Origin: Xylophilus ampelinus
GTDB taxonomy: Bacteria; Pseudomonadota; Gammaproteobacteria; Burkholderiales; Burkholderiaceae_C
NCBI RefSeq assembly: GCF_901875635.1
Contig: NZ_CABFMN010000071.1
Coordinates: forward strand, 1 to 64,000
Direction of reading: 5' to 3'
Length of the DNA: 64,000 nt
Position numbers and translations under genes: made by a program. Below the pieces are notes generated by a model. The model was not told the DNA's origin, made no database searches, and saw only the letters and a list, made by a program, of their open reading frames with translations. Shown in pieces: positions 1-11,787 of the stretch (the stretch's first letter is position 1; every line of letters begins with the position of its first letter).

Positions 1-1744
<1,744 letters not shown>

Positions 1745-1750
1745 CGTCGA

Positions 1751-1812
1751 TTGCTATTTTTTTTGATAGCTGCTTGCGCCCGTGTGACGGGCGATGCAGC
1801 CACTTTTTGCTT
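1751..1812 (+). repeat. Dispersed 35-nt-core repeat, copy A1 (glgX-glgB gap)
   Basis: Forward copy of the family-A repeat: GCTAT, a T8 run, then a core beginning TAGCTGC and ending GCAGCC (35 nt) with an internal CGCCCG/CGGGCG palindrome, then a T-rich tail. It fills the gap between glgB and the start of glgX, so transcription from glgB to glgX must cross its hairpin. Confidence 0.8.
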
Positions 1813-1827
1813 GAGAAATGGGGCCGT

Positions 1828-4011
1828 TCATGCCAGCACCCACAGCACGGTCGCCAGCGGCGGCACCGTCATCACGGCCGACTGCGCCTGGCCGTGCCAG
1901 GGCACCGGCTGGGCGTCCACCGGCGCATTGCCCACGCCCGACCCGCCGTACACCGCCTGGTCGGTGTTGATGGCCTCGCGCCAGGTGCCCGCCTGCGGCA
2001 GGCCGAGCCGGTAGCCGTGGCGCACCACGGGCGTGAAGTTGCACACCGCCACCACGCAGGCGCCATCGGGCGCCCGCCGCACGAACGCGAAGACGGACTG
2101 GTCGGCGTCGTCGTGCACCAGCCACTGGAAGCCGGCCGCCTCGCAGTCCTGCGCGTGCAGCGCCGGGTAGTGGCGGTAGACGTTGTTGAGGTCGCGCACC
2201 AGCCGGCGTACGCCCTCGTGCAGGGGCTGCGCGGCGCCGGGCTCGAGCAGGTGCCAGTCCAGGCTGCGGTCGGCGTTCCATTCCGTGCGCTGCGCGAACT
2301 CGCAGCCCATGAAGAGCAGCTTCTTTCCCGGGTAGGCCCACTGGTAGCCGTACAGCGTGCGCAGGCCCGCGAACTGCTGCCACTCGTCGCCGGGCATCTT
2401 GCCGATCATCGAGCCCTTGCCGTGCACCACCTCGTCGTGCGAGAAGGGCAGCACGAAGTTCTCGGTGTGCGCGTACATCAGGCCGAAGGTGATGTGACGG
2501 TGGTGGTGGCGGCGGTACACCGGGTCGGTGTGCGCATAGGCCAGCGTGTCGTTCATCCAGCCCATGTTCCACTTGAAGTGGAAGCCCAGGCCGCCGTTTT
2601 CGGGCGGCCTGGTCACGCCCGGGAAGCTGGTCGACTCTTCGGCGATCGTCATGGCGCCGGGCCGCTCGGTGCCCACCACATGGTTCATGCGCCGCAGGAA
2701 GTCGATGGCCTCGAGGTTCTCGCGCCCGCCGTGTTCGTTGGGCACCCATTGGCCGGCCGCGCGGCTGTAGTCGCGGTAGAGCATCGAGGCGACCGCATCC
2801 ACGCGCAGCCCGTCGATGCCGTAGCGCTCCAGCCAATACAGCGCGTTGCCGACCAGGTAGTTGCGCACCTCGGTGCGCGACCAGTTGAAGATCAGCGTGT
2901 TCCAGTCGTTGTGGAAGCCCTCGCGCGGGTCGGCGTACTCGTAGAGGGCGGTGCCGTCGAAGCGACCCAGGCCGTGGGCGTCGGTCGGGAAGTGGGCCGG
3001 CACCCAGTCGAGGATCACGCCCAGCCCGGCGTCGTGCGCCACCTCGACGAAATGCCGGAACTCCGACGGCGTGCCGAAGCGCGAGGTGGGCGCGTACAGG
3101 CCGATGGGCTGGTAGCCCCAGGAGCCGTCGAAGGGGTGCTCCGTGATGGGCAGCAGCTCCAGGTGCGTGAAGCCCATGTCGCGCGCGTAGGGCACCAGCG
3201 TGTCGGCCAGCTCCGGGTACGTCAGCCACTCGTGTCCGTTCTTGCGCCGCCACGAGCCCAGGTGCACCTCGTAGATGCTGATCGGCGCATGGCGCGCGTT
3301 GGCGGCCGCGCGCTCGGGCCGCATCGGCTGCGGCGCGGGCAGCGGCCGCACCACGCAGGCGGTGTCGGGCCGCAGGCGGGCCGCGAAGGCGTAGGGGTCG
3401 GCCTTGCGCAGCACGGTGCCGTCGGCCGCCAGCAGCTCGAACTGGTAGGCATCGCCGGCCACCAGGTGTGGCACGAAGAGCTCCCACACGCCGCATTCGC
3501 GGCGCAGGCGCATCGGGTGGCGCCGGCCGTCCCACTGGTTGAACTCGCCCACCACCGACACGCGCCGCGCATGCGGCGCCCAGACCGCGAAGGCCACTCC
3601 CTTGGCACCCCGCCAGTGCAGCAGGTGCGCGCCCAGCCGCTCCCAGGGCCGCAGGTGCGTGCCTTCGGCCAGCAGCCAGACATCGGTTTCGCCCAGCACC
3701 GGCGGGAAACGGTAGGGGTCGTCGAGCAGTTGCAGCTGGTGCTCCCACTGCACCCGCAGCCGGTAGCCCATGCGGGCGGGCGCGGCCGGTACCAGGGCGG
3801 CGAAGAGGGCCGAATCGCCCTGGCGCTGCAGCACCGCCAGCGGATCGCCCGAGGCCGCATGCACCACGCCCACCGAGCGGGCGCCGGGCAGGAAGGCGCG
3901 GATGCACAGGCCCTCGGGCGTCTCGTGCGGCCCCAGCACCGAGAAGGGGTCGCCGTGTTCGGCGCGCATCAGGGCGCGCAGGTCGGCGTCGGGCAGGGCC
4001 AGGGCGTGCAT
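1828..4011 (-). CDS. glgB: 1,4-alpha-glucan branching enzyme GlgB
   Basis: Makes the alpha-1,6 branch points of glycogen by transferring alpha-1,4 segments. 727 residues, the usual length for bacterial GlgB, with start [14 protein letters not shown] at 4011. The reading frame stays open upstream, but that sequence is only a shadow of the neighbouring gene. Domains in order: an N-terminal GlgB-specific beta domain (~1-110), CBM48 (~110-220), the GH13 barrel and a C-terminal all-beta domain. GH13 motifs seen: [16 protein letters not shown] with the nucleophile Asp ~402, EESTSFPGV with the acid Glu ~457, and [12 protein letters not shown] with Asp ~526. The start codon is only 5 bp from the stop of the upstream GH13 glucosidase gene, which indicates an operon. 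Confidence 0.97.
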   Translation of the reverse strand: MHALALPDADLRALMRAEHGDPFSVLGPHETPEGLCIRAFLPGARSVGVVHAASGDPLAVLQRQGDSALFAALVPAAPARMGYRLRVQWEHQLQLLDDPYRFPPVLGETDVWLLAEGTHLRPWERLGAHLLHWRGAKGVAFAVWAPHARRVSVVGEFNQWDGRRHPMRLRRECGVWELFVPHLVAGDAYQFELLAADGTVLRKADPYAFAARLRPDTACVVRPLPAPQPMRPERAAANARHAPISIYEVHLGSWRRKNGHEWLTYPELADTLVPYARDMGFTHLELLPITEHPFDGSWGYQPIGLYAPTSRFGTPSEFRHFVEVAHDAGLGVILDWVPAHFPTDAHGLGRFDGTALYEYADPREGFHNDWNTLIFNWSRTEVRNYLVGNALYWLERYGIDGLRVDAVASMLYRDYSRAAGQWVPNEHGGRENLEAIDFLRRMNHVVGTERPGAMTIAEESTSFPGVTRPPENGGLGFHFKWNMGWMNDTLAYAHTDPVYRRHHHRHITFGLMYAHTENFVLPFSHDEVVHGKGSMIGKMPGDEWQQFAGLRTLYGYQWAYPGKKLLFMGCEFAQRTEWNADRSLDWHLLEPGAAQPLHEGVRRLVRDLNNVYRHYPALHAQDCEAAGFQWLVHDDADQSVFAFVRRAPDGACVVAVCNFTPVVRHGYRLGLPQAGTWREAINTDQAVYGGSGVGNAPVDAQPVPWHGQAQSAVMTVPPLATVLWVLA

Positions 4012-4016
4012 GGCGG

Positions 4017-5651
4017 TCAGGGGTTCCAGGGGTGTCCGAAGAAGACCCCGTAGGGTGCGAGCGCGAGCGTGCGGCCGTCCTCGGAAATCAAGCCGCCTTC
4101 GCAGGGGTGTCCGCCGACAGCCGAGAGCGGCGCCGGCAATGGCAGCACCTGCGGCTCGGGCGAGAGGTTGAACACGGCGTGCAGCACCGCGTCGCCCTCG
4201 CTGCGCTCGAAGTGCAGCACCGGCTCGGGGGCATCGTGGAAGCGCATCGCGCCCGTGCGCAGCAGCGGCTGGCCGCGCCGCCACTGGATCAGCGCGCGGC
4301 TGTAGGCCAGCATGGAACGCGCGTCGGCCGACTGGCGGTCCACGGCCAGCGGCAGGTGCGCGCCATACATCGGCAGCCAGGGCGCGCCGGTGGAGAAGCC
4401 GCCGTGCACGCCGTCGGTCTGCCAGGGCATCGGCGTGCGGGCGCCGTCGCGGCCCTTGAACTCGGGCCAGAAGGCGCGGCCGTAGGGATCCTGCAGCAGC
4501 TCGAAGGGCACCTCGGCTTCGGGCAGGCCCAGTTCCTCGCCCTGGTAGAGGCTGGCGCTGCCGCGCAGCGAGAGCAGCAGCGCGAGCCAAAGCCGGTCGC
4601 GCGCCGCATCGGCCGCGCGCCCGGCGCTCCAGCGCGTGGCCACCCGCGGCACGTCGTGGTTCGACACCGCCCAGCAGCCCCAGCCGCCGGTGGCGTCGAG
4701 GGCCTCTTCCAGCGCCTGCACCTGGCCGCGCAGGTGGGTGGCGCTGTGTTCGCCAGTCAGCAGGGCGAAGCTGTAGGCCATGTGCAGGCGCCGGCCCGCC
4801 TCGGTGTACTGCGCCATCACGGGCGGCGCGTTCTCGTCGCCGACCTCGCCCAGCGCCACCGCGCCGTGGCCGTCGAGCAGCGCGCGCAGCCGCTCGAGGA
4901 AAGCCAGGTTCTCGGGCTGGCTCTTGTCGTACAGGTGGCGCTGCATGGCGTAGGGGTTCTCGGCCCGTACCGTGCTCACGCCCGCGATGTCGGCCAGGGC
5001 GGCGGGCGGGTTGTCGCGCAGCCGGGCATCGTGGAACTGGTGGTTGCAGGCGTCGAAGCGGAAGCCGTCCACGCCGCGCTCGCACCAGAAGCGCACCTCG
5101 CCCAGCAGCGCATCCTGCACGGCGGGGCAGTGGAAGTTCAGGTCGGGCTGCTCGGTCAGGAAGCTGTGCAGGTAGTACTGGCGCCGGCGCGAGTCCCACT
5201 GCCAGGCGCTGCCGCCGAAGACCGACAGCCAGTTGGTCGGCGGCGTGCCGTCGGGCTTCGCGTCGGCCCACACGTACCAGTCGGCCTTCGGGTTGTCGCG
5301 GCTCGCCCGGCTTTCCTTGAACCACGCATGCTGGTCGGAGGTGTGCGAGAGCACCTGGTCGATGATGATCTTCAGGCCCAGGCGGTGGGCCTCGGCCAGC
5401 AGGGCGTCGAAATCGCCCAGGGTGCCGAAGATCGGGTCGACGTCGCGGTAGTCGGCCACGTCGTAGCCGAAGTCCTTCATCGGCGATCGGAAGAAGGGCG
5501 AGATCCAGATCGCATCCGCGCCCAGGGCCGCCACGTGCCCCAGCCTGGAGGTGATCCCGGGCAGGTCGCCGATGCCGTCGCCATTGCTGTCCATGAAGCT
5601 GCGCGGGTAGATCTGGTAGATCACCGCGCCGCGCCACCAGTCGTTCCTCAT
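4017..5651 (-). CDS. GH13 alpha-glucosidase / oligo-1,6-glucosidase family
   Basis: Cytoplasmic exo-acting GH13 enzyme that splits glucose from alpha-linked oligosaccharides. 544 residues from [19 protein letters not shown]; an ATG six codons upstream (5669) is possible, but a purine-rich GAGAAAG precedes the chosen start. Motifs: IYQIYPRSF and GIGDLPGI at the N-terminus, [16 protein letters not shown] (region I), [13 protein letters not shown] (region II, nucleophile Asp), GEVGDENAP (region III, acid Glu), VSNHDVPR (region IV). The QVLSHTS and ACNHQFHD variants recall the GH13_23 alpha-glucosidases of proteobacteria rather than trehalose synthase. First gene of the minus-strand glucan operon, divergent from leuS across a 140-bp gap that should carry both promoters. 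Natural substrate (maltose, sucrose, isomalto-oligosaccharides) cannot be read from sequence. Confidence 0.9.
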   Translation of the reverse strand: MRNDWWRGAVIYQIYPRSFMDSNGDGIGDLPGITSRLGHVAALGADAIWISPFFRSPMKDFGYDVADYRDVDPIFGTLGDFDALLAEAHRLGLKIIIDQVLSHTSDQHAWFKESRASRDNPKADWYVWADAKPDGTPPTNWLSVFGGSAWQWDSRRRQYYLHSFLTEQPDLNFHCPAVQDALLGEVRFWCERGVDGFRFDACNHQFHDARLRDNPPAALADIAGVSTVRAENPYAMQRHLYDKSQPENLAFLERLRALLDGHGAVALGEVGDENAPPVMAQYTEAGRRLHMAYSFALLTGEHSATHLRGQVQALEEALDATGGWGCWAVSNHDVPRVATRWSAGRAADAARDRLWLALLLSLRGSASLYQGEELGLPEAEVPFELLQDPYGRAFWPEFKGRDGARTPMPWQTDGVHGGFSTGAPWLPMYGAHLPLAVDRQSADARSMLAYSRALIQWRRGQPLLRTGAMRFHDAPEPVLHFERSEGDAVLHAVFNLSPEPQVLPLPAPLSAVGGHPCEGGLISEDGRTLALAPYGVFFGHPWNP

Positions 5652-5791
5652 CGCTTGGCTTTCTCGCATGTCCGATTCATTGTGGCACGCGAGAAACGGG
5701 CCAAGTCCCGGCGCCCCGGATGGCGACGGCGCAGCGCGGATAATCCGCCTTCCCCCGGCCGGCCGCGCCGGGACTGCCCGTTTTCCCAGCC

Positions 5792-8458
5792 ATGAATCCC
5801 ACCTACCAACCCAGCGAGGTCGAGTCCGCCGCCCAGGCCCATTGGACGGCCGCCGATGCCTACCGCGTCACCGAACAGGCCGGCAGGAAGAAGTACTACG
5901 CCTGCTCCATGCTGCCCTACCCGAGCGGCAAGCTGCACATGGGCCATGTGCGCAACTACACCATCAACGACATGCTCACGCGCTACCTGCGCATGAACGG
6001 CTACAACGTGTTGATGCCCATGGGCTGGGACGCCTTCGGCCTGCCGGCCGAGAACGCGGCGCTGAAGAACGGCGTGCCGCCGGCCAAGTGGACCTACGAG
6101 AACATCGACTACATGCGCAGCCAGCTCCAGGCGATGGGGCTGGCCATCGACTGGAGCCGCGAGATCGCCACCTGCGATCCGGCCTATTACAAGTGGAACC
6201 AGTGGCTGTTCCTGAAGATGCTCGAGAAGGGCATTGCCTACCGCAAGACCCAGGTCGTGAACTGGGACCCGGTCGACCAGACCGTGCTGGCCAACGAGCA
6301 GGTGGTCGACGGCCGCGGCTGGCGCACCGGCGCGCTGGTCGAGAAGCGCGAGATCCCCGGCTACTACCTGAAGATCAGCGACTACGCCGCCGAGCTGCTC
6401 GACCACACGCAGCACAAGCTCCCCGGATGGCCTGAGCGCGTCAAGCTGATGCAGGAGAACTGGATCGGCAAGAGCGAAGGCGTGCGCTTCGCCTTCACGC
6501 ACGACATCCGCGGCGACGACGGCGAGCCCATCCAGGGTGGGCGCATGTACGTCTTCACCACGCGCGCCGACACCATCATGGGCGTGACCTTCTGCGCCGT
6601 GGCGCCGGAGCACCCGCTGGCTGCGCACGCCGCGAAGACCGACCCGAAGGTCGCTGCCTTCATCGAGGAGGCCAAGTCCGGCGGCGTGACCGAGGCCGAA
6701 CTGGCCACGCAGGAGAAGAAGGGCGTGCCCACGGGACTCACGGTCACGCACCCCATCACCGACGAGCCGGTGCCCGTGTGGGTCGGCAACTACGTGCTGA
6801 TGAGCTACGGCGACGGCGCGGTGATGGGCGTGCCGGCGCACGACGAGCGCGACTTCGCCTTCGCCAACAAGTACGGCATCGACATCATCCAGGTGGTGCT
6901 GCTCGAGGACGAGCCGCACTTCGACTACCACCGCTGGCAGGACTGGTACGCCGACAAGGAACGCGGCATCACCATCAACTCCGACAACTTCAGCGGCATG
7001 CGCTACCAGGAGGCGGTCGACGCCGTGGCCCACGCCCTGCAGCAGAAGGGCCTGGGCGAGAAGAAGACCACCTGGCGCTTGCGCGACTGGGGTGTGAGCC
7101 GCCAGCGCTACTGGGGCACGCCGATCCCGATCATCCACTGCCTCGAGCACGGCGCCGTGCCGGTACCCGAGAAGGACCTGCCGGTGGTGCTGCCCACCGA
7201 CTGCGTGCCCGACGGCAGCGGCAACCCGCTGAACAAGCGCGAGGACTTCCTGGCCTGCGAGTGCCCGATCTGCGGCCAGGCCTCGCGGCGCGAGACCGAC
7301 ACGATGGACACCTTCGTGGACAGCTCGTGGTACTTCATGCGCTACTGCGACCCGAAGCTCGACACCGCGATGGTGGGCGAAGGCGCCGCCTACTGGATGC
7401 GCGCGCAGGGCGACGCGCCGGGCGGCAGCGGCATGGACCAGTACATCGGCGGCATCGAGCACGCGATCCTGCACCTGCTGTACGCGCGTTTCTGGACCAA
7501 GGTGATGCGCGACATGGGCCTGGTCAGCATCGACGAGCCCTTCACCAAGCTGCTGACGCAGGGCATGGTGCTCAACCACATCTACTTCCACCGCGACGAG
7601 AAGGGCGGCAAGCACTACCACCCGCCGCTGGAGGTCACACCCACGCTCGACGCCCAGGGCCGCATCGTCGGCGGCACCACCGCCGACGGCCGGCAGGTCG
7701 AATATGGCGGCGTGGGCAAGATGGGCAAGAGCGAGCGCAACGGCGTCGACCCGCAGGACCTGATCGAGAAGTACGGCGCCGACACCGCGCGCCTGTACAC
7801 CATGTTCACGGCGCCGCCCGAGGCCACGCTCGAATGGAACGACGCCGCCGTGGAGGGCAGCTTCCGCTTCCTGCGGCGCGTCTGGAACTACGGGGTTGCT
7901 ATGAAAAACATAGCTGCTCCCGCAGGTGGGGCGGGCGCTGCAGCCGTTTTTGGCAAGAATGCCAAGGCGCTGCGCCACGAGGTGCACACCGTGCTGCGCC
8001 AGGTCGACTACGACTACCAGCGCATGCAGTACAACACCGTCGTCTCGGGGGCGATGAAGCTGCTCAACGCGCTGGAAGGCTTCAAACCCGACGGCTCGGC
8101 CGGCGACCTGATGGCCGCGCGCGAGGGCTTCGGCATCCTGCTGCGCGTGCTGTACCCGGCGACGCCGCACCTCACGCACCAGCTCTGGCATGCGCTGGGC
8201 TACGCGGCCGAGGGCGGCGAACTGCTCGACGCGCCGTGGCCGCAGGTCGACCCGGCGGCGCTGGAGCAGGACGAGATCGAGCTCATGCTCCAGGTCAACG
8301 GCAAGCTGCGCGGCTCGCTGCGCGTGCCGGCGGGTGCGGACAAGGCGGCGATCGAACAGTTGGCCATCGCCTGCGAGGACTTCGTGAAGCATGCCGAGGG
8401 CGCCAAGCCCAAGCGCGTGATCGTGGTGCCGGGCCGGCTCGTGAACATCGTCATCTGA
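5792..8458 (+). CDS. leuS: Leucyl-tRNA synthetase
   Basis: Class Ia synthetase that charges tRNA-Leu, with an editing domain. 888 residues. The HIGH box appears as [10 protein letters not shown] (~residue 48). A CP1 editing insertion spans ~220-420, with TTRADTIMG and the GVPAHDERD motif. The KMSKS loop is KMGKSERNG (~643), with Gly replacing the first Ser. The anticodon-binding domain and C-terminal domain follow. Residues ~703-721 are encoded by a dispersed repeat (copy A2) and have an Ala/Gly-rich composition; overall length there is close to E. coli LeuS, so the repeat occupies a linker between the catalytic core and the anticodon domain. Followed 14 bp later by lptE, then holA and proA, a conserved betaproteobacterial order. 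Confidence 0.98.
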   Translation: MNPTYQPSEVESAAQAHWTAADAYRVTEQAGRKKYYACSMLPYPSGKLHMGHVRNYTINDMLTRYLRMNGYNVLMPMGWDAFGLPAENAALKNGVPPAKWTYENIDYMRSQLQAMGLAIDWSREIATCDPAYYKWNQWLFLKMLEKGIAYRKTQVVNWDPVDQTVLANEQVVDGRGWRTGALVEKREIPGYYLKISDYAAELLDHTQHKLPGWPERVKLMQENWIGKSEGVRFAFTHDIRGDDGEPIQGGRMYVFTTRADTIMGVTFCAVAPEHPLAAHAAKTDPKVAAFIEEAKSGGVTEAELATQEKKGVPTGLTVTHPITDEPVPVWVGNYVLMSYGDGAVMGVPAHDERDFAFANKYGIDIIQVVLLEDEPHFDYHRWQDWYADKERGITINSDNFSGMRYQEAVDAVAHALQQKGLGEKKTTWRLRDWGVSRQRYWGTPIPIIHCLEHGAVPVPEKDLPVVLPTDCVPDGSGNPLNKREDFLACECPICGQASRRETDTMDTFVDSSWYFMRYCDPKLDTAMVGEGAAYWMRAQGDAPGGSGMDQYIGGIEHAILHLLYARFWTKVMRDMGLVSIDEPFTKLLTQGMVLNHIYFHRDEKGGKHYHPPLEVTPTLDAQGRIVGGTTADGRQVEYGGVGKMGKSERNGVDPQDLIEKYGADTARLYTMFTAPPEATLEWNDAAVEGSFRFLRRVWNYGVAMKNIAAPAGGAGAAAVFGKNAKALRHEVHTVLRQVDYDYQRMQYNTVVSGAMKLLNALEGFKPDGSAGDLMAAREGFGILLRVLYPATPHLTHQLWHALGYAAEGGELLDAPWPQVDPAALEQDEIELMLQVNGKLRGSLRVPAGADKAAIEQLAIACEDFVKHAEGAKPKRVIVVPGRLVNIVI
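7896..7956 (+). repeat. Dispersed 35-nt-core repeat, copy A2, inside leuS
   Basis: Forward copy inside the coding sequence: GCTATGAAAAAC, a core starting TAGCTGCT and ending CTGCAGCC (35 nt), then GTTTTTGGC. It encodes [19 protein letters not shown] of LeuS. The AT-rich flanks (ATG AAA AAC ATA) and the ATA codon stand out against the G/C-ending codons around them. Confidence 0.8.
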
Positions 8459-8472
8459 ACCGGAGCCCGCGC

Positions 8473-8979
8473 ATGGCCTCTTCTTCCCGCCTTCCGCGCC
8501 GCGCCCTGCTGCTGGCTGCGCCGGCCTTGCTGCTGGCCGGCTGCGGCTTCGAACTGCGGCGCGCGCCGGACTATCCGTTCAAGACCATCGCCGTGACCGG
8601 CGGCAACCCGCTGGCCGCCCAGGTGCGGCGCGACCTCAAGGGCCAGGGCCTGCAGGTGCTCGACGCCTCGGCCAAGCCCGACGACGCCCAGGTGGTGTGC
8701 GAGATCCTCGCGCAGGACCGCGGCACGGCCATTGCGGCCAGCACCTCGGGCGGCACGATTCGCGAGTTGACGCTCACGCTGTCCGTGCGCTTTCGCCTGC
8801 GTACCGCGGGCGGCAAGGAGCTGATCGCGCCGGTCACGGTCACGCAGTCGCGCGACATCAGCTACAACGAGACCTCGGCGTTGGCCAAGGAGAACGAGCA
8901 GAACCTGCTCTACCGCGACATGACCTCCGACATCGGCAACCAGATCGTGCGCCGCATCGGGGCGGTCAAGACGCTGTGA
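8473..8979 (+). CDS. lptE: LPS-assembly lipoprotein LptE (RlpB)
   Basis: Outer-membrane lipoprotein that plugs the LptD barrel and helps insert lipopolysaccharide into the outer leaflet. 168 residues. The signal peptide has an Arg-containing n-region, an Ala/Leu h-region and the lipobox LLLAGC at ~22-27; the mature protein begins CGFELRRAPDYPFKTIAV, typical for LptE (CGF.LR). Ser/Thr-rich strands and a C-terminal MTSDIGNQIVRRI follow the family pattern. It starts 14 bp after leuS and is followed by holA after a gap filled by a repeat, the usual leuS-lptE-holA order. Confidence 0.95.
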   Translation: MASSSRLPRRALLLAAPALLLAGCGFELRRAPDYPFKTIAVTGGNPLAAQVRRDLKGQGLQVLDASAKPDDAQVVCEILAQDRGTAIAASTSGGTIRELTLTLSVRFRLRTAGGKELIAPVTVTQSRDISYNETSALAKENEQNLLYRDMTSDIGNQIVRRIGAVKTL

Positions 8980-8987
8980 CATGAAGC

Positions 8988-9110
8988 GCCCCCCAAGCCG
9001 CTTCGCGGCTCCCCCCTCACTGGCGCCTTCGGCTTGGAGGGGGGCGCACCCGGCGGCCTGGCAGAGCCAGTTCCGCGGGTGCCCTGAGGGCGCCGCTGCG
9101 CTTGCCGGCC
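8988..9110 (+). repeat. ~120-bp dispersed repeat, copy B1
   Basis: GC-rich element starting CCCCCCAAGCCGCTTCGCGG and ending in a GCTTGCCGGCC segment, in the lptE-holA gap. The reverse complement of 52217-52335 matches it along nearly its whole length (shared blocks such as GAGGGGGGCGCACCC and CCAGTTCCGCGGGTGCCCTG). It contains a CCCCCTC/GAGGGGG hairpin. No protein is evident. I associate this element with Comamonadaceae intergenic regions from memory only. Confidence 0.85.
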
Positions 9111-9157
9111 CGAACCTGTGCGTCGAGCGTACGGCACCTTGAGTTCGAAAGTTTGAG

Positions 9158-10210
9158 ATGCAACTGGCCGCCGCGCAGCTCGGTGCCCACCTGGGCAAGG
9201 GCCTGCGCTCGCTCTACACCGTGCACGGCGACGAGCCGCTGCTGGCGCAGGAGGCCGCGGACGCCATCCGCGCGGCCGCCCGTGCGGCCGGCTACACCGA
9301 GCGCAGCAGCCACACCGTGGCCGGCGCGCACTTCGACTGGAGTGCGGTGCTCGCGGCCGGCGGCTCGCTGAGCCTCTTCGCCGACCGCCAGATCGTCGAG
9401 ATTCGCATCCCCTCGGGCAAGCCCGGCAAGGACGGCAGCGTCGCCCTGCAGCAGATCGCCGAGGCGGCCGACGGCAACGACAGCACGCTCACACTGGTCT
9501 TCCTGCCGCGGCTGGACAAGCTGACCCGAAGCGGCGCCTGGTTCGCGGCGCTGGAAGGGCATGGCGTCACCATCCAGGTCGACCCGGTCGAGCGCGCTGC
9601 GCTGCCGCCGTGGATCGCGCAGCGCCTGGCGCAGCAGGGCCAGCGCGTGAAGGCCGGCGAGGAGGGGCAGCGCACCCTGCAGTTCTTCGCCGACCGTGTC
9701 GAGGGCAACTTGCTGGCCGCGCACCAGGAGATCCAGAAACTGGCCTTGCTGCACCCGCCCGGCGAACTGGGCTGGGAGCAGGTGGAGGCGGCCGTCAACA
9801 ACGTGGCGCGCTACGACGTCTTCAAGCTCTCCGAAGCCGTGCTGGCCGGCAACGCGCCGCGCGTGGCGCGCATGCTCGAGGGCCTGCAGGCCGAGGGAGA
9901 GGCCGAGGTGCTGGTGCACTACACGCTGGCCGAGGACATCCGCGCCTTGAAGCGCGTGAAGGACGCGATGGACGCCGGCCGGCCGCTGCCCCTGGCGCTG
10001 CGCGAGAACCGCATCTGGGGCCCGCGCGAGCGCGCCTTCGAGCGCGTGCTGCCGCGCCTGGACGCGCGCCTGCTGACGCGCCTTCTGCGCGCCGCGCACA
10101 CCGTCGACGGCATCGTCAAGGGCCTGAAGCAGCCCGACTGGCCGGCCAGCGGCTGGCAGTCGCTGCAGCGGCTGGCACTGATGCTGTGCCGGGCCTGCGC
10201 GGTGCGCTGA
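9158..10210 (+). CDS. holA: DNA polymerase III subunit delta (HolA)
   Basis: Clamp-loader subunit that opens the beta sliding clamp. 350 residues, normal for the family. The N-terminal AAA+-like fold (no functional Walker A) begins [20 protein letters not shown], followed by the family motif [17 protein letters not shown] (~22-38). Further family segments are LVFLPRLDK and [13 protein letters not shown] near the domain II boundary, and [14 protein letters not shown] in the helical lid. The C-terminal collar domain is helical. Third gene of the leuS-lptE-holA-proA group; repeat elements fill the gaps on both sides (B1 upstream, E1 downstream), so coupling to its neighbours must be by read-through rather than overlap. 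Confidence 0.96.
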   Translation: MQLAAAQLGAHLGKGLRSLYTVHGDEPLLAQEAADAIRAAARAAGYTERSSHTVAGAHFDWSAVLAAGGSLSLFADRQIVEIRIPSGKPGKDGSVALQQIAEAADGNDSTLTLVFLPRLDKLTRSGAWFAALEGHGVTIQVDPVERAALPPWIAQRLAQQGQRVKAGEEGQRTLQFFADRVEGNLLAAHQEIQKLALLHPPGELGWEQVEAAVNNVARYDVFKLSEAVLAGNAPRVARMLEGLQAEGEAEVLVHYTLAEDIRALKRVKDAMDAGRPLPLALRENRIWGPRERAFERVLPRLDARLLTRLLRAAHTVDGIVKGLKQPDWPASGWQSLQRLALMLCRACAVR

Positions 10211-10224
10211 GGAATGCGGGCATC

Positions 10225-10340
10225 CATACGCGAAGGACGCGAAGATTTCGCGAAAGTCGCGACGAAGAAGTTCAAAGATCTGGCTTCTCTCTTTTGCGTC
10301 CTTCGCGTGACTTTCGAGCCCTTCGCGTACGGCTGCCCGA
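10225..10340 (+). repeat. ~115-bp hairpin repeat, copy E1 (upstream of proA)
   Basis: Imperfect inverted repeat: left arm about 10225-10262 (ACGCGAAGGACGCGAAG...), right arm about 10295-10333 (TGCGTCCTTCGCGTGA...), loop with AAGTTCAAAGATC. The same architecture and wording recur at the right window edge (copy E2). It ends about 30 bp before the proA start. Confidence 0.85.
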
Positions 10341-10368
10341 TTTCGCTCTCCGTGGGAAAATGCCCACC

Positions 10369-11643
10369 ATGAACGCCTTCAACGTCGCCGAACACATGCA
10401 AGCCCTTGGCCTGCAGGCCAAAACGGCTGCAGCCCAGATGGCGCGGGCGGATGCAGCTATCAAAATTAGAGCGCTCAGGGCGCTGGCCCGGCGCCTGCGC
10501 GACGCCGGCACCCCGCTGGCCGAAGCCAACGCGAAGGACTTGGCACGCGCCACCGCTGCCGGCCTGTCGGCGCCGATGGTGGACCGGCTCAAGCTCACGC
10601 CCAAGGTGATCGAGACGGTGGCCGAGGGCTGCGAGCAGCTGGCCGCCATGCCCGACGTCATCGGCGAAATCATCGGCATGAAGCAGCAGCCCAGCGGCAT
10701 CCGCGTCGGCCAGATGCGGGTGCCGATCGGCGTCTTCGGCATGATCTACGAGAGCCGGCCCAACGTGACCATCGAGGCCGCGAGCCTGGCGATCAAGAGC
10801 GGCAACGCCGCCATCCTGCGCGGCGGCTCCGAGGCGATCGAGTCGAACAAGGCGCTGGCCGCGCTGGTGCGCGCCTCGCTGGCCGAGGCCGGCCTGCCCG
10901 AGGACGCGGTGCAACTGGTGCAGACCACCGACCGCGAGGCGGTGGGCCAGCTCATCGCCATGCCCGAGTTCGTCGACGTCATCATTCCGCGTGGCGGCAA
11001 GGGCCTGATCGAGCGCATCAGCCGCGACGCGAAGGTGCCGGTCATCAAGCACCTGGACGGCAATTGCCACGTCTTCGTCGACGCGACGGCCGAGCTGGAC
11101 ATGGCCGTCACGGTGGTCGACAACGCCAAGACGCAGAAGTACAGCCCCTGCAACGCGGCCGAAGGCCTGCTGGTGGCGCGCGCGATCGCGCCGCAGTTCC
11201 TGCCGCGCATCGGCGCGGTGTTCGCGGCCAAGGGCGTCGAGATGCGCTGCGACGCCGAGGCCGCGGCGCTGCTGGCCGGCGTGGCCGGCGTCGTGCCGGC
11301 CACCGAGCAGGACTGGTACGAGGAGTACCTCGCGGCGGTCATCAGCATCAAGGTGGTCGAGGGCGTGGACGAGGCGATCGCCCACATCAACCGCTATTCG
11401 AGCCACCACACCGACGCCATCCTCACGCGCGACCACGTGAACGCCCAGCGCTTCCTGCGCGAGGTCGACTCGGCCAGCGTGATGGTGAATGCCAGCACGC
11501 GCTTCGCCGACGGTTTCGAGTTCGGGCTGGGCGCCGAGATCGGCATCAGCACCGACAAGTTCCACGCACGCGGTCCGGTCGGCATCGAGGGGCTGACCTC
11601 GCTCAAGTACGTGGTGCTGGGGCAGGGCGAAATCCGCCAGTGA
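10369..11643 (+). CDS. proA: Gamma-glutamyl phosphate reductase
   Basis: NADPH-dependent reduction of gamma-glutamyl phosphate to the semialdehyde, second step of proline synthesis. 424 residues from [13 protein letters not shown] three codons earlier (10360) is also possible, but the GGGA at ~10354 is better placed for 10369. The ALDH-like fold is clear: [30 protein letters not shown], the catalytic Cys ~261 in [12 protein letters not shown], and a C-terminal [16 protein letters not shown]. Residues ~17-34 ([18 protein letters not shown]) are encoded by an antisense copy of the family-A repeat and use rare codons ATT and AGA. Its partner proB is not in the window. The hairpin repeat E1 occupies the 5' flank. 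Confidence 0.97.
   Translation: MNAFNVAEHMQALGLQAKTAAAQMARADAAIKIRALRALARRLRDAGTPLAEANAKDLARATAAGLSAPMVDRLKLTPKVIETVAEGCEQLAAMPDVIGEIIGMKQQPSGIRVGQMRVPIGVFGMIYESRPNVTIEAASLAIKSGNAAILRGGSEAIESNKALAALVRASLAEAGLPEDAVQLVQTTDREAVGQLIAMPEFVDVIIPRGGKGLIERISRDAKVPVIKHLDGNCHVFVDATAELDMAVTVVDNAKTQKYSPCNAAEGLLVARAIAPQFLPRIGAVFAAKGVEMRCDAEAAALLAGVAGVVPATEQDWYEEYLAAVISIKVVEGVDEAIAHINRYSSHHTDAILTRDHVNAQRFLREVDSASVMVNASTRFADGFEFGLGAEIGISTDKFHARGPVGIEGLTSLKYVVLGQGEIRQ
10417..10471 (-). repeat. Dispersed 35-nt-core repeat, copy A3, inside proA
   Basis: Reverse-oriented copy: on the minus strand the order is ATTTTGA, core TAGCTGC...CTGCAGCC (35 nt), GTTTTGGCC. It overlaps proA codons ~17-34. Evidence for repeat origin rather than chance is the fixed core length and the AT-rich AAA ATT AGA codons in an otherwise GC-ending gene. 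Confidence 0.6.
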
Positions 11644-11787
11644 GCCCGTCGCTGTGAGCGCCCTGCGAATGCAGGGCGGGCAAGGTGCGTGCCCGGCGCC
11701 TTGTCATCGGGTGCGCCATCCCCAAATCCTACAATTCCAGTCCGGCTTTCCCGCCCCGTCCTGCCTCCCACACCACAAGGCCGTCGC

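Noticed and set aside
1751..1812. Simple Rho-independent terminator instead of a dispersed repeat
   Set aside because: It has a hairpin and T-rich end, but the same 35-nt core recurs ten times, including inside open reading frames, so termination is not its defining role.
1828..5637. Single 1269-residue fusion of the glucosidase region and GlgB
   Set aside because: The extra N-terminal part is the glucosidase gene read out of frame; GlgB has its own start 5 bp after the glucosidase stop.
5648..8392. 914-codon open frame antisense to leuS
   Set aside because: Composition is His/Val/Arg/Ala-rich with no domain, a typical high-GC mirror of a strongly codon-biased gene.
8988..9110. Insertion-sequence remnant
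   Set aside because: No transposase fragment, terminal inverted repeats or target duplication could be seen.
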